DNA of 64,000 nt from JBCBKU01 sp965267475 (lineage in GTDB: Bacteria; Pseudomonadota; Alphaproteobacteria; Rhodobacterales; Rhodobacteraceae), in contig OZ254079.1 in the NCBI GenBank assembly GCA_965267475.1, positions 2,666,001 through 2,730,000 on the forward strand, written 5' to 3'. This document shows, one piece after another, positions 43,833-52,245 of this stretch (its first letter is position 1; each line of letters starts with the position of its first letter). The notes under the pieces are model-generated. The model ran no database searches. It was not told the origin of the DNA and saw only the letters and a program-made list of their open reading frames with translations. The translations under genes were made by a program, and so were the position numbers.

Positions 43833-44198
43833 TTAGGCCGCGTCGCTTAGAACGCGCGCCAGTTCAAACAGGCGACGCCGCTGCGTTTCAGGAATGGCAT
43901 AATAAGACCGCACAAGTTCAAGTGCTTCCTTGTCAGCCATGATATCCGCAGGCAGCCCATCCGAAACCGCCGCGTCATCGCCGTCCAGCCCTTCGAAGAA
44001 AAACCCCACCGGGACCGTCAGCGCCTCGGATATGTCCCAAAGCCGCGATGCGCTGATCCGGTTCATTCCTGTTTCGTATTTCTGGATTTGTTGGAATTTT
44101 ATGCCGACGCGCTCAGCCAATTGCTGCTGGGTCATCCCGACCATCCAACGCCGATGGCGCACACGTTTCCCCACATGGACGTCTACGGGATGCTTCAT
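43833..44198 (-). CDS. XRE-family helix-turn-helix regulator
   Basis: A 121-residue DNA-binding protein. HTH at ~10-65 (R-V-R-H-R-R-W-M-V-G-M-T-Q-Q-Q-L-A-E-R-V, then Q-I-Q-K-Y-E-T-G-M-N-R-I-S), followed by a short C-terminal helical part ending A-R-V-L-S-D-A-A. Such compact regulators are common across Rhodobacterales; the target is unknown. AGGAGC precedes ATG 44198. It is divergent from the quinone oxidoreductase. Confidence 0.88.
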   Translation of the reverse strand: MKHPVDVHVGKRVRHRRWMVGMTQQQLAERVGIKFQQIQKYETGMNRISASRLWDISEALTVPVGFFFEGLDGDDAAVSDGLPADIMADKEALELVRSYYAIPETQRRRLFELARVLSDAA

Positions 44199-44503
44199 GC
44201 TACTGCTCCTGTATACTCGCTTAGCGCGTAATCCATCGGCGAGGCTCCCCTTCCTCTCAACCTGTCTTTTTCGTCTAAACCACAGGACCGCCGATTGGAG
44301 ACTGTTTGTTTCCATTCGGTGAACAGTGCCACAACCATAACGAGCACGGTACGGATTAGTATCGCCGCAATTGATTGAAAATGTCAAATATTCAAGTGTT
44401 TCGACCACACCATCCGGTTGAACCGGACAACGCTCTTGCCGCCGGGGCGGGCTCGGTTTACGCAGCGTCGTCCACCAATTTTCGAAGGCGAAGGGACCTT
44501 GTT
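44199..44503. promoter_or_regulatory. divergent intergenic region, XRE regulator / quinone oxidoreductase
   Basis: A 305-nt gap with lower GC than its neighbours in the middle (about 44230-44400). It contains a perfect palindrome TCCGGTT-G-AACCGGA (44413-44427), 77 nt before the oxidoreductase start. No clear sigma-70 promoter could be assigned. An in-frame extension of the oxidoreductase back to 44375 crosses this region and was not accepted. Confidence 0.45.
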
Positions 44504-45463
44504 ATGAAAGCGTTTTTTTTGCCTTCTGCCGGTGAAAAAGCGCGTATTGCGACACTTTCGCCACGTTCTCCTGGTTCGAACGAGGTCAAAATCACCGTCC
44601 GGGCCTGTGCGCTAAATTTTGCCGACTTGCTGATGGCCGAGGGGAAATACCAGGATATGCCCCCGCTTCCGGCGGTACTTGGAATGGAATTTGCGGGCAC
44701 CATCGACGCCGTCGGTGACGGGGTCGACCCGGCCCGGATCGGACAGCGTGTGTCGGTTTTCTCGGGCTCGGGCGGTCTCGCCGAAAGCGCGACCGTGCCT
44801 GCTGACAGCGCAATGCCGATCCCCGACGATATGCCATTTGAGGATGCCGCCGCCTTTCAGATCGCCTATGGCACCAGCCACCTGGCCTTGACCCGCCGGG
44901 CGCGCCTGCGCGAAAGCGAAACGCTTCTGGTGACCGGCGCGGGCGGCGGTGTTGGCCTGACCGCGGTCGAGGTTGGCGCCAAACTTGGCGCCCGGGTGAT
45001 CGCTGCGGCCCGCGGGTCTGACAAGCTTGCGGCAGCGAAGGCACTGGGCGCCGCCCATCTGATCGACACCGAAACCGACGATCTGCGCGACACCGTCAAG
45101 GCGTTGGGCGGCGCAGATGTGGTCTATGACGCGGTTGGCGGGGATCAGTTCACCGCCGCGATGCGGGCCACCAATCCGGGCGGACGAATTCTCGCCATCG
45201 GATTCGCCAGCGGAACCGTACCGCAAATCCCGGCCAACCATCTTCTGGTGAAGAACATTGACGTGATCGGCTTCTATTGGGGCGGCTATCTGAAATTCGA
45301 CCGCACCGCCCTGCGTCAAAGCCTGGACGAATTGCTGAGCTGGTACCGCGACGGGCGGCTCAGGCCGCATATCGGCGCGGTCCTGCCGCTCGATCAGGTG
45401 CAAGACGGAATGGAAATGCTGAAATCCCGCCGATCCGTCGGCAAGATAGTCATTACGCCGTAA
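44504..45463 (+). CDS. NADPH:quinone oxidoreductase-type zinc-independent MDR protein
   Basis: A 319-residue medium-chain reductase related to QOR/zeta-crystallin. It reduces quinones or enoyl-type substrates with NADPH. N-terminal GroES-like domain with N-F-A-D-L-L-M-A-E-G near residue 36; nucleotide motif V-T-G-A-G-G-G-V-G-L-T near residue 144; no structural zinc Cys cluster. ATG 44504 has GAAGGGA upstream. The stop overlaps the convergent LysR gene by 11 nt. Confidence 0.85.
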   Translation: MKAFFLPSAGEKARIATLSPRSPGSNEVKITVRACALNFADLLMAEGKYQDMPPLPAVLGMEFAGTIDAVGDGVDPARIGQRVSVFSGSGGLAESATVPADSAMPIPDDMPFEDAAAFQIAYGTSHLALTRRARLRESETLLVTGAGGGVGLTAVEVGAKLGARVIAAARGSDKLAAAKALGAAHLIDTETDDLRDTVKALGGADVVYDAVGGDQFTAAMRATNPGGRILAIGFASGTVPQIPANHLLVKNIDVIGFYWGGYLKFDRTALRQSLDELLSWYRDGRLRPHIGAVLPLDQVQDGMEMLKSRRSVGKIVITP

Positions 45464-46337
45464 GCGGCACCACGTCCTTGCTGCGGCTGCCGTTGCAATA
45501 AGCATTGCGAACCATTTCGCTCAGCGCGGTCGTCACCACATCCTCGGTCTTCTGTGCGTACAAAATGATGCGCGTCACACCGAGATCCGGCAGAGACCCA
45601 CCATGGGGCACCGGTGCGGTGTTCGACGGATAGGTGCCTTGGATCCCGGCATGGATCGCAAGATCGGCGCTGACCACGGCTTCGACCGCATTGTCCAGTT
45701 CGCTGTCGACCACCATTTCCCATCCCTGACCCGCCGCATCCAATGCCCGCAACGTGCCGGAACGAAAAATGCAATTCGAGCAGAAGGCCACCGGCAGGGG
45801 GTCCTGCTTCCAGGCCGATCCGTCCCGAGCTCCAATCCAGACCAGCGGCAACTCAACCAAGACCTCGCCGCCGGGCCCCGGTTGGTCTTCGGTCGTGACG
45901 ATGGCATCGACCTCGCCGCGTCCGAACATTTCGCGCAGGCGTCGCGTCGGAGCCGAGATTAGCCGGGCCTGCATGCGCGGAAACTCCGCCGCGAAAGCTC
46001 TGAGGACCGGCGGGATGTAAGGGAAGATGATGTCATGCGGCACCCCAAGCACGATTTCGCCTTCGTAATCCTTCGAGGTCAGACGCCCCCAGGCTTCGTC
46101 GTTCAGCGCCAGCATGCGCCGCGCATAGCTGAGCAACTGGTCGCCATCGGTGGTCAGTGTGATGCCACGGCCCGATCGGTCGAATAGTGATAGATCAAGA
46201 ATGTCTTCCAACCGCTTGATTTGCATGGACACGGCCGATTGCGTCAGATGAAGGACGCCCGCCGCCTTGGTCACCCCACCGGTATCGGCCACGGCAACGA
46301 AGGATCGAAGAGCGGTCATATCCAGGTTTCTCGGCAT
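45453..46337 (-). CDS. LysR-family transcriptional regulator
   Basis: A 294-residue regulator. N-terminal winged HTH (residues ~5-62: L-R-S-F-V-A-V-A-D-T-G-G-V-T-K-A-A, then Q-S-A-V-S-M-Q-I-K-R-L-E) and a periplasmic-binding-protein-like effector domain (~88-290). Its target is not evident; it is divergent from the DUF1127 gene across 122 nt. Start ATG 46337; an alternative is ATG at residue 7. Confidence 0.9.
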   Translation of the reverse strand: MPRNLDMTALRSFVAVADTGGVTKAAGVLHLTQSAVSMQIKRLEDILDLSLFDRSGRGITLTTDGDQLLSYARRMLALNDEAWGRLTSKDYEGEIVLGVPHDIIFPYIPPVLRAFAAEFPRMQARLISAPTRRLREMFGRGEVDAIVTTEDQPGPGGEVLVELPLVWIGARDGSAWKQDPLPVAFCSNCIFRSGTLRALDAAGQGWEMVVDSELDNAVEAVVSADLAIHAGIQGTYPSNTAPVPHGGSLPDLGVTRIILYAQKTEDVVTTALSEMVRNAYCNGSRSKDVVPLTA

Positions 46338-46459
46338 ATCATCATCCTTGATGGATCAGTTCAAAATCATTCGTTTCCACTATGGCGAACCTTGCCCTAG
46401 ATATCAAGCATGCTGATTTGAACAGCAACATTCATCACCATACGAGAAGGATGAGACCC

Positions 46460-46678
46460 ATGACGAGCTTGACCACCGGAACCACCGCGCACCGCCCTAT
46501 GCTTCGCCGGAAAACCGGCTGGGCCAAGATCGCGGGGCTTTTCGCCTTTTGGCGCAGCCGCAGCGCGCTTGCCGATCTCGATGATGCACTCCTGAAGGAT
46601 ATCGGGCTGACCCACGGCGATGTGCGCGAGGAATTGCGCCGGTCGTCCTGGGATGTCCCGACCGCCTGGCGGCTTTAG
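46460..46678 (+). CDS. DUF1127 small protein
   Basis: A 72-residue basic protein. The C-terminal half is the DUF1127 motif: F-W-R-S-R-S-A-L-A-D-L-D-D-A-L-L-K-D-I-G-L-T. In Rhodobacter a DUF1127 protein (CcaF1) is an RNA-binding regulator; the domain is common on small stress-related ORFs in alphaproteobacteria. ATG 46460 has GAGAAGGA upstream; in-frame ATGs at 46451 and 46382 are less likely. The 153 nt downstream (46679-46831) include a perfect 12-bp palindrome TAGGGGCCCCTA (46791-46802) in the next gene's leader. Confidence 0.85.
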   Translation: MTSLTTGTTAHRPMLRRKTGWAKIAGLFAFWRSRSALADLDDALLKDIGLTHGDVREELRRSSWDVPTAWRL

Positions 46679-46831
46679 AGCTCTTGGCCGGAAAAACCGG
46701 AAAATACGCCCCGAAAATCGACTGAAAACCCGTCTGATGGACTTGAAAACAAGATAGATCCGGCCAATATTTTGACATGAAGGGGTCCTATAGGGGCCCC
46801 TACCGAATTTTGGCTCAATCAGGAGGCTTTA

Positions 46832-47554
46832 ATGGCTGACTATCAGACGGCTCGGGCGCAAGTTGGTGTTGGCTCGGCCGCCGCAATTGACGAGGGCCTG
46901 CGCGCCCATATGAACAAGGTCTACGGGACCATGTCCGTGGGCCTGTTGCTCACGGGTCTGGTTGCATGGGCAGTCGGCACCAACGCCGACCTTCTGGCCG
47001 TGTTCTTCACCGGTCCCATCCGCTGGGTCGTCATGTTTGCACCGCTGATCATGGTTTTCGCCTTTGGCGCCATGATCAATCGCCTGTCGGCAGCGGCTGC
47101 TCAGCTGTTCTTCTACACCTTCGCCGCTGTGATGGGGCTGTCCATCGCCTGGATCTTCGCGGTCTTCACTGGCATCTCGATCGCCCAAACCTTCTTCATC
47201 ACCGCGATCGCCTTCGCGGGTCTCTCGCTTTGGGGATACACCACGAAGAAGGACATCTCTGGCTGGGGTGCGTTCCTGATCATGGGCGTCATCGGCCTGA
47301 TCGTGGCGTCGATTGTGAACATCTTCCTTCAGTCGCCCGCGATCATGTTCGCCGTGTCGGCTTTGGGTGTTCTGATCTTTGCGGGCCTGACGGCCTATGA
47401 CACGCAGCGGATCAAGAACGATTACCTGCAGCATGCCCATGCAGCGGATGCCGAATGGCTTGGCAAGGCCGCCATCATGGGTGCGCTGAGCCTGTATCTG
47501 GACTTCATCAACCTCTTCATGTTCCTGCTCCAGTTCCTCGGCAGCCGGGAATAA
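46832..47554 (+). CDS. Bax inhibitor-1 / YccA-family membrane protein
   Basis: A 240-residue inner-membrane protein with seven hydrophobic helices. N-terminal segment A-H-M-N-K-V-Y-G-T-M-S-V-G-L, F-Y-T-F-A-A-V-M-G-L-S near residue 90, and the C-terminal signature A-G-L-T-A-Y-D-T-Q-R-I-K followed by L-S-L-Y-L-D-F-I-N-L-F are diagnostic. YccA interacts with FtsH in E. coli; BI-1 members can leak calcium. AGGAGG precedes ATG 46832. A strong terminator follows. Confidence 0.95.
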   Translation: MADYQTARAQVGVGSAAAIDEGLRAHMNKVYGTMSVGLLLTGLVAWAVGTNADLLAVFFTGPIRWVVMFAPLIMVFAFGAMINRLSAAAAQLFFYTFAAVMGLSIAWIFAVFTGISIAQTFFITAIAFAGLSLWGYTTKKDISGWGAFLIMGVIGLIVASIVNIFLQSPAIMFAVSALGVLIFAGLTAYDTQRIKNDYLQHAHAADAEWLGKAAIMGALSLYLDFINLFMFLLQFLGSRE

Positions 47555-47579
47555 CCGGAAGAGACATTACAAATCCGAA

Positions 47580-47604
47580 GGGCCGGCCATGCGCCGGCCC
47601 TTTT
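47580..47604 (+). terminator. Rho-independent terminator after BI-1 gene
   Basis: GGGCCGGC (47580-47587) and GCCGGCCC (47593-47600) form a perfect 8-bp stem with a CATGC loop, followed directly by TTTT. It lies 26 nt after the stop. Confidence 0.85.
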
Positions 47605-47623
47605 CGTGACAGGAAGGGTGCCG

Positions 47624-48085
47624 ATGCCGATCATCACCGAAGAGACGGTCGAACGGAAGGAAGAAGGCGGGGTCTGCGGACCCGTCGAAATGCTGAGGTT
47701 TTCAGATACCGGCGGTCTGACCCAGTTCGGCGCCTATGTCGAAATCCTGCCGCCCGGGTCCTCGTCCTCAGTCAAACACTGGCATAGCGACGAAGACGAG
47801 ATGATTTATCTGATCGAAGGTGACCTTCTTTTGCATGAAGGCGACGCAAAGGCCGTCCTCCATGCTGGACAGGCCGCGACCTTCAAAGCGGGCGATCCGG
47901 TGGGGCATGTGTTCGAGAATGTCAGCGACCGGCCAGCACGGTATGTCGTGATCGGCACGCGGGCAGAGCGGGACAGAGTTACTTATCCGGACGACAACAG
48001 GGTGCTGGAGAAAGACCGGACGACGGGCCGGTCGGTCTGGACGGATCTCGATGGCAATCCGGCGGACAACCCCTATGACGGGTGA
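47624..48085 (+). CDS. cupin-domain protein
   Basis: A 153-residue single-domain cupin. Motif 1 H-W-H-S-D-E-D-E-M-I-Y-L-I-E-G near residue 47 supplies the usual two His and a Glu for a metal, and motif 2 is G-D-P-V-G-H-V-F-E-N near residue 88. The C-terminal tail (N-R-V-L-E-K-D, D-L-D-G-N-P-A-D-N-P) resembles a Roseobacter cupin group of unknown function. AGGAAGGG precedes ATG 47624. A terminator hairpin follows. Confidence 0.85.
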   Translation: MPIITEETVERKEEGGVCGPVEMLRFSDTGGLTQFGAYVEILPPGSSSSVKHWHSDEDEMIYLIEGDLLLHEGDAKAVLHAGQAATFKAGDPVGHVFENVSDRPARYVVIGTRAERDRVTYPDDNRVLEKDRTTGRSVWTDLDGNPADNPYDG

Positions 48086-48095
48086 GCCACTGCCA

Positions 48096-48125
48096 GAATG
48101 AGCGCGCTTTGCGCGCATTCCTTTT
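48096..48125 (+). terminator. terminator after the cupin gene
   Basis: GAATGAGCGCGC (48096-48107) and GCGCGCATTC (48111-48120) form a hairpin with a TTT loop and a 2-nt bulge, followed by CTTTTG. Confidence 0.75.
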
Positions 48126-48194
48126 GTCTCGTCATCTGGCTTCGCCCAGCTCCTCGGGACGCCTCCGGCGGGAGTATTTCAGCCAAGATGAATG

Positions 48195-49793
48195 TCAGGC
48201 CGGGCCCAGCCGGCCCAAGATCGGGGCAGGATCCCCCAGAGCGTGACTGCCATGGACATGGCCACGCTGGCCTTCAAGCCGTGTGGCGATGAAGGCATCC
48301 GCCACCGGGCCGGGCGCGGATTTGAGCAGGCAGGCGGCGGCGAGAAGGTGGCCGAGCGTTTCGACGAAGGCGCGGGCCTCGGCCTCATCCGGACCTTTCG
48401 GCCAGCGGGATTGAAACGCCTTGAGGGCCTGATCATAGCGGCGGTCGGCCCCGAGGCCCGACGTGAGTTCGGCGGTCAGGGCTTCCCCTGCTTCCGGCGC
48501 GCGGGCAAGCGTTCTGAGGATGTCGAGGCAAATGACATTACCCGACCCTTCCCAGATCGAATTCAACGGCGCTTCACGATAAAGAAGCGGCAGCGGGGTG
48601 TCTTCGACAAAACCCATGCCGCCCAAAACCTCCATCGCTTCATAGATCACCAGCGGCGCCCGCTTGTTGGAGGCGAATTTCGCGATCGCCACGGCCAGCC
48701 GCGCAAAGGCCCGTTGCCCCGGATCATCAAAGGCGGCCGCGACCCGAAAGCCCAATGCGGTCGCGGCCTCCCAATCCAAAACGAGATCGGCGAGAACCGC
48801 CCGCATCAAGGGCGCATCGATCAGGCGCTTTTGAAAAGCGGATCGTCCGTTGACCCACCAATGCGCCTCATCCAGCGCCGCGCGCATAAGCCCCGCAGGC
48901 GCCATGGCAGTGTCGAGCCGTGTGTGATGCACCATCTCGATGATGGTCTTCACGCCCTCGCCCTCACCGCCCAGGCGTTCGGCCCATGCGTGGTGGTATT
49001 CAATCTCAGATGACGCATTGGCACGGTTGCCAAGCTTGTCCTTCAGGCGCTGGATCCGGATCCCGTTTCGCCCATCCTCCAGCCAGCGCGGCACAACGAA
49101 ACACGTCAGACCGCCTGGCGCCTGGGCGAGGGTCAGGAACCCGTCGCACATCGGCGCGGAACAGAACCATTTATGTCCGTTCAAACGGTAGCCGTCGCCA
49201 TCGGGCGTCGCGGTCGTGATATTGGCGCGCACATCCGATCCGCCCTGCTTTTCGGTCATGGCCATGCCGATGGTCGCGGCGGGTTTCTCTGCCAATGGAC
49301 GCACCGACCCGTCGTAATCTCGCGCCGTCAGTTTTGGGCGCCAGCGCCCCGCCAGCCCGTCATCGGCACCCAGGGCGGGATTGGCGGCATAGGTCATCGT
49401 CATGGGACAGCAGACGCCGGGTTCGATCTGGCTCATGAGATAGACCATGGCCGCATGGGTGGCGTGCCCGCCCGTTGCGCCTTCCCAGGGAATGGCGGCA
49501 TAGCCCGCCTTCAGACCAGCCCCAAGAAGCTGATGATAGGCCGGGTGAAAGATCACCTCGTCCAGCCGCCGCCCGCCCCGGTCGATCAGATTCAGTTCCG
49601 GCAAGACGCGGTTCGCTGTCCGCCCGGCTTCGCGCATGTCGAGCCTGCCCCAATCCGGCCCGAGCGCGGCCAGATGCGCCGCATCCGCCCCGGCGGCGCC
49701 CGCGTGATCCCGCAACACCGGATCGCCCGTCCAAAGGTCCAGATCTCCGCGAAGGGGCGGCTGGTTCAGGACATCATCGGCAGGTGCGGACAT
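48195..49793 (-). CDS. acyl-CoA dehydrogenase family protein, AidB-like
   Basis: A 532-residue FAD enzyme, longer than ordinary ~380-residue acyl-CoA dehydrogenases and matching the AidB/isovaleryl-type branch. Features: C-C-P-M-T-M-T-Y-A-A-N-P-A-L near residue 145, G-M-A-M-T-E-K-Q-G-G-S-D (FAD loop) near residue 190, and Y-R-E-A-P-L-N-S-I-W-E-G-S-G-N near residue 410 with the catalytic-type Glu. E. coli AidB belongs to the adaptive response to alkylation; function here is unproven. Start ATG 49793; an in-frame extension to 49880 lacks similarity. Confidence 0.88.
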   Translation of the reverse strand: MSAPADDVLNQPPLRGDLDLWTGDPVLRDHAGAAGADAAHLAALGPDWGRLDMREAGRTANRVLPELNLIDRGGRRLDEVIFHPAYHQLLGAGLKAGYAAIPWEGATGGHATHAAMVYLMSQIEPGVCCPMTMTYAANPALGADDGLAGRWRPKLTARDYDGSVRPLAEKPAATIGMAMTEKQGGSDVRANITTATPDGDGYRLNGHKWFCSAPMCDGFLTLAQAPGGLTCFVVPRWLEDGRNGIRIQRLKDKLGNRANASSEIEYHHAWAERLGGEGEGVKTIIEMVHHTRLDTAMAPAGLMRAALDEAHWWVNGRSAFQKRLIDAPLMRAVLADLVLDWEAATALGFRVAAAFDDPGQRAFARLAVAIAKFASNKRAPLVIYEAMEVLGGMGFVEDTPLPLLYREAPLNSIWEGSGNVICLDILRTLARAPEAGEALTAELTSGLGADRRYDQALKAFQSRWPKGPDEAEARAFVETLGHLLAAACLLKSAPGPVADAFIATRLEGQRGHVHGSHALGDPAPILGRLGPA

Positions 49794-49927
49794 GACAAGA
49801 CCCCTTTTCGTAGCCAGTCTACGGCAAGAACCCGCAAATCCAAGCACGGGGGGATTCCCAAGGCCCGCCCCCCATGTCATAAGGATCGAAATCCGCCCGA
49901 GAGAGGCGGGAACGAGGCGAGCAGGAC

Positions 49928-50230
49928 ATGACCCAAGGACCCAGGCGACCCGCAGTCGGCATCGCGCTTTACGTGGCGGTGATGTTCATGCTGGGCATCT
50001 ATTTCACATTTGCAAGCGTCCAAGGCGATTTCGGACTGTTCCGTCGCGTACAGATCGAGGCCGAAGCCCGCGCGCTTGAAGTCGAGCGCGAACGCCTGGC
50101 GGCCGAAGTGGCCGCGCTGGAAAACAAGACGCATCGTCTGTCAGATGACTATCTGGACCTCGATCTTCTGGACCAGCAGGCCCGCGATGTCCTGGGCCTT
50201 GTTCGAGCGGACGAAGTCGTGCTGCGCTAA
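49928..50230 (+). CDS. ftsB: FtsB/DivIC-type septum formation protein
   Basis: A 100-residue bitopic inner-membrane protein. One transmembrane helix (~residues 12-32), then a charged coiled coil rich in Glu/Arg/Ala (~35-65), then a short C-terminal segment with D-L-L-D-Q-Q-A-R-D-V-L-G-L. It would act in the FtsQLB divisome complex. Upstream gap 49794-49927 has GGCGGGAACGAGGCGAGCAG before ATG 49928. In many alphaproteobacteria this gene lies just ahead of pdhA; here three genes intervene. Its stop overlaps the convergent gene by 4 nt. Confidence 0.87.
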   Translation: MTQGPRRPAVGIALYVAVMFMLGIYFTFASVQGDFGLFRRVQIEAEARALEVERERLAAEVAALENKTHRLSDDYLDLDLLDQQARDVLGLVRADEVVLR

Positions 50231-50835
50231 CGCGCCGCACGCCGCGCGAACCAGATCCGCAGATCGATCATCGCCTTCGCGGTCAGCCCAAGGACCAAAA
50301 GGCACAAGGCGACTTTTGACACTGTCTCCATCGCGCCTTCGATCAGAAGGGCGTGCAAGATCGTTCCAAGAACCACCGCCATCGCGAAAGCCGCATGCAA
50401 ACGGCGCCAAAGCGAAGGCCTGATCCACAACCGCCGCCGGAATCCGGCCAACAACGCGGCGCCAAAGACCGCCCACATGGCGATAAGGCCCCAAAGGGCA
50501 AAGGGTGTCGGAGAGCGCACCAGAAGCACATCGATCACGTCGGGCGGGCTTGTGATCCATAGCGCGCCGACATGGACAACCACCGCCAGCACAAGACCGA
50601 CACCGACCGCGCGGTGCGCCCGGCGACCAGCCAGCCCGCCAAGGCCCGGCAAATAACCGGCGACCAGCATCGGTTGAACCAAAAGGCAGGCCAGCGCCAC
50701 AATTCCCGCGAAGCCGCCCGCAATATAGATGGCGTCACGCCATTGAAGCAGCGGACTGGTTGCGGCCAAACCGATCGGCACCGCGATGGCGATCGCCACC
50801 CCAAGCCAGATCGCGAAATTCGCAAGCCAACGCAC
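50227..50835 (-). CDS. ferric-reductase-like transmembrane heme protein
   Basis: A 202-residue inner-membrane protein with six hydrophobic helices. Histidines lie in pairs one helix apart (R-A-H-R-A-V-G and V-V-V-H-V-G; R-L-H-A-A-F and L-H-A-L-L), the layout of bis-heme b-type ferric-reductase/MsrQ membrane domains. No flavin or NAD domain is attached, so electrons would come from a partner. It lies 15 nt downstream of the Tat-exported gene 50851..51339, which may be that partner. Confidence 0.72.
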   Translation of the reverse strand: MRWLANFAIWLGVAIAIAVPIGLAATSPLLQWRDAIYIAGGFAGIVALACLLVQPMLVAGYLPGLGGLAGRRAHRAVGVGLVLAVVVHVGALWITSPPDVIDVLLVRSPTPFALWGLIAMWAVFGAALLAGFRRRLWIRPSLWRRLHAAFAMAVVLGTILHALLIEGAMETVSKVALCLLVLGLTAKAMIDLRIWFARRAAR

Positions 50836-50850
50836 GGGACGCAGACTGGC

Positions 50851-51339
50851 CTATGCGGGTTGCAGCACGAAATGCGCGGCAAGCGTCGTGTCCTTTGAAC
50901 TCGACATCACGGGGCGCAAGAAGACCGTTTCGAAATCCCCGCTGTCATAAGCAAGATGCCCATGGGCCTGTCCGAATGCAGGGACAATCTGCGGCATCTC
51001 AAGCCGAAACTCACCGTTGGCATTGGTCAGCGTCGCGCCATGGCTGTGCCAGTCACGCTCGTGTCCTTCGGTGGTGTGGGCCCAGATCTGGATCCGCTGT
51101 CCTTCAAGCGGCGCCCCGTCACCGGCGCGGCGCACGGTCCCGGTCATCCAGAACCCGCCGCCGCCGATGCGTTCGACAATCGGCGCATCCGGGCGATAGT
51201 TATTCGAACCGCCCCGCATCGACGGGGTCGGCGCCAGGCCCGCGGCGCGGGCCGGAACACGGGGCACGATCACGCCGGATAGAGCTGTCGCCCCGCCTGC
51301 AACAAGAAGGGTGCGACGGGAAAGCCGTTTCAGTGCCAT
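50851..51339 (-). CDS. Tat-exported intradiol-dioxygenase-fold protein
   Basis: A 162-residue protein with a twin-arginine signal (L-S-R-R-T-L-L-V-A-G-G, cleavage near A-R-A-A). The rest has the beta-sandwich of intradiol ring-cleavage dioxygenases: G-T-V-R-R-A-G-D-G-A-P-L-E-G-Q-R-I-Q-I-W-A, T-N-A-N-G-E-F-R, and G-Q-A-H-G-H-L, where the iron His pair would lie. The two Tyr ligands of real dioxygenases are not evident (E-R-D-W-H-S-H instead), so the activity may differ. ATG 51339 with GGAAGGAG is preferred to GTG 51408. Probably co-transcribed with the heme membrane gene. Confidence 0.72.
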   Translation of the reverse strand: MALKRLSRRTLLVAGGATALSGVIVPRVPARAAGLAPTPSMRGGSNNYRPDAPIVERIGGGGFWMTGTVRRAGDGAPLEGQRIQIWAHTTEGHERDWHSHGATLTNANGEFRLEMPQIVPAFGQAHGHLAYDSGDFETVFLRPVMSSSKDTTLAAHFVLQPA

Positions 51340-51615
51340 GCGTGGTCTCCTTCCATCATGCCAATCGTCCAACACTTTCGGACGTGGGAACATCCTATCA
51401 TCGATCACGCCATAATGCGGCGCCTGTTCCTTTCATACGCATGTATGTGCCGATCCCGTCGGGTCCAGTCCCTCACCTTTCCGTGACCAGGTCATCGCGC
51501 GGGTATGGTACGGTGTCATCCGGAGGTCCGTCAAAAGACTAGACTGGCTGGCCCAGCCATCGCTAGGTTGTGCAATCAACGCGCTCAGCGCGGCGGTGAC
51601 AGTGAAAGCACTTGG

Positions 51616-52080
51616 ATGAGTATCGAACTCCGCGACCTGGACGCGGAAGAGATCGCGGATGATTTGCTGTTTCGGACCGGGAAGGCCCTTCTGCAAGGAA
51701 GGTTCGACGGAATCGAGACCTGCTTTCGGCTGCCCCTGAGCATCGAGACACTGGAAGGCGTCCGGATAGTCAGAACTCCAAGCGACGTTCGCAGCGTGTT
51801 TCAGGCGGTTCGCGGGTATTTCGGCGCCAACGATGTAACCAACGTGGCGCGCGCCGTGCTCGATGCGCGGTATGTGGGCAAGAAAACGATTGAATCGGTC
51901 CATGTGTCGCGACTGATGCTAGCAGACGGTCAGTCGTTCCGGGCGCCCTACCCTGTCTTTTCCCTGATCAAACAATGTTCCGATGCGAGTTGGCGGATTG
52001 CCCATTGCAATTACGCCATCACGGATTCCCGCGTTCACAACGAAGCGCTGCTGGCATGGCGGTCAGATCCTGGCATGTGA
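51616..52080 (+). CDS. NTF2/SnoaL-like hypothetical protein
   Basis: A 154-residue cytoplasmic protein. A helix near residues 10-30 followed by alternating strands (F-R-L-P-L-S-I-E-T-L, V-S-R-L-M-L-A-D-G, W-R-I-A-H-C-N-Y-A-I) suggests the cone-shaped NTF2/SnoaL fold. No catalytic signature could be assigned. ATG 51616 is chosen because the upstream in-frame part to 51505 is Arg/Gly-rich and unstructured. The 276-nt gap before it contains only a 15-nt palindrome (51545-51559) of doubtful meaning. Confidence 0.6.
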   Translation: MSIELRDLDAEEIADDLLFRTGKALLQGRFDGIETCFRLPLSIETLEGVRIVRTPSDVRSVFQAVRGYFGANDVTNVARAVLDARYVGKKTIESVHVSRLMLADGQSFRAPYPVFSLIKQCSDASWRIAHCNYAITDSRVHNEALLAWRSDPGM

Positions 52081-52245
52081 ACATTGCAAAGAGACAAGGA
52101 TTGCGGTTCATCCAGGCAACCCTTGCACGGAATGCATAGCGGGTTTTTGACCATACGTCACTTTTCCTGCTGCAAAATTGGAACCGCTCCTGTATGAATA
52201 GTTTAACGCTGAACTATATTGGCAAACCTTGGGAGGAGACGCCCG

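Noticed and set aside
46791..46802. TAGGGGCCCCTA 12-bp palindrome before the BI-1 gene, with TTGACA nearby at 46772
   Set aside because: Spacing from TTGACA to any -10-like hexamer is wrong (11 bp) and no second copy was seen, so no promoter or operator is claimed.
51545..51559. Perfect palindrome TGGCTGG-C-CCAGCCA upstream of the NTF2-like gene
   Set aside because: A 7-1-7 inverted repeat is expected about four times by chance in 64 kb, and no regulator gene or repeated copy is next to it.
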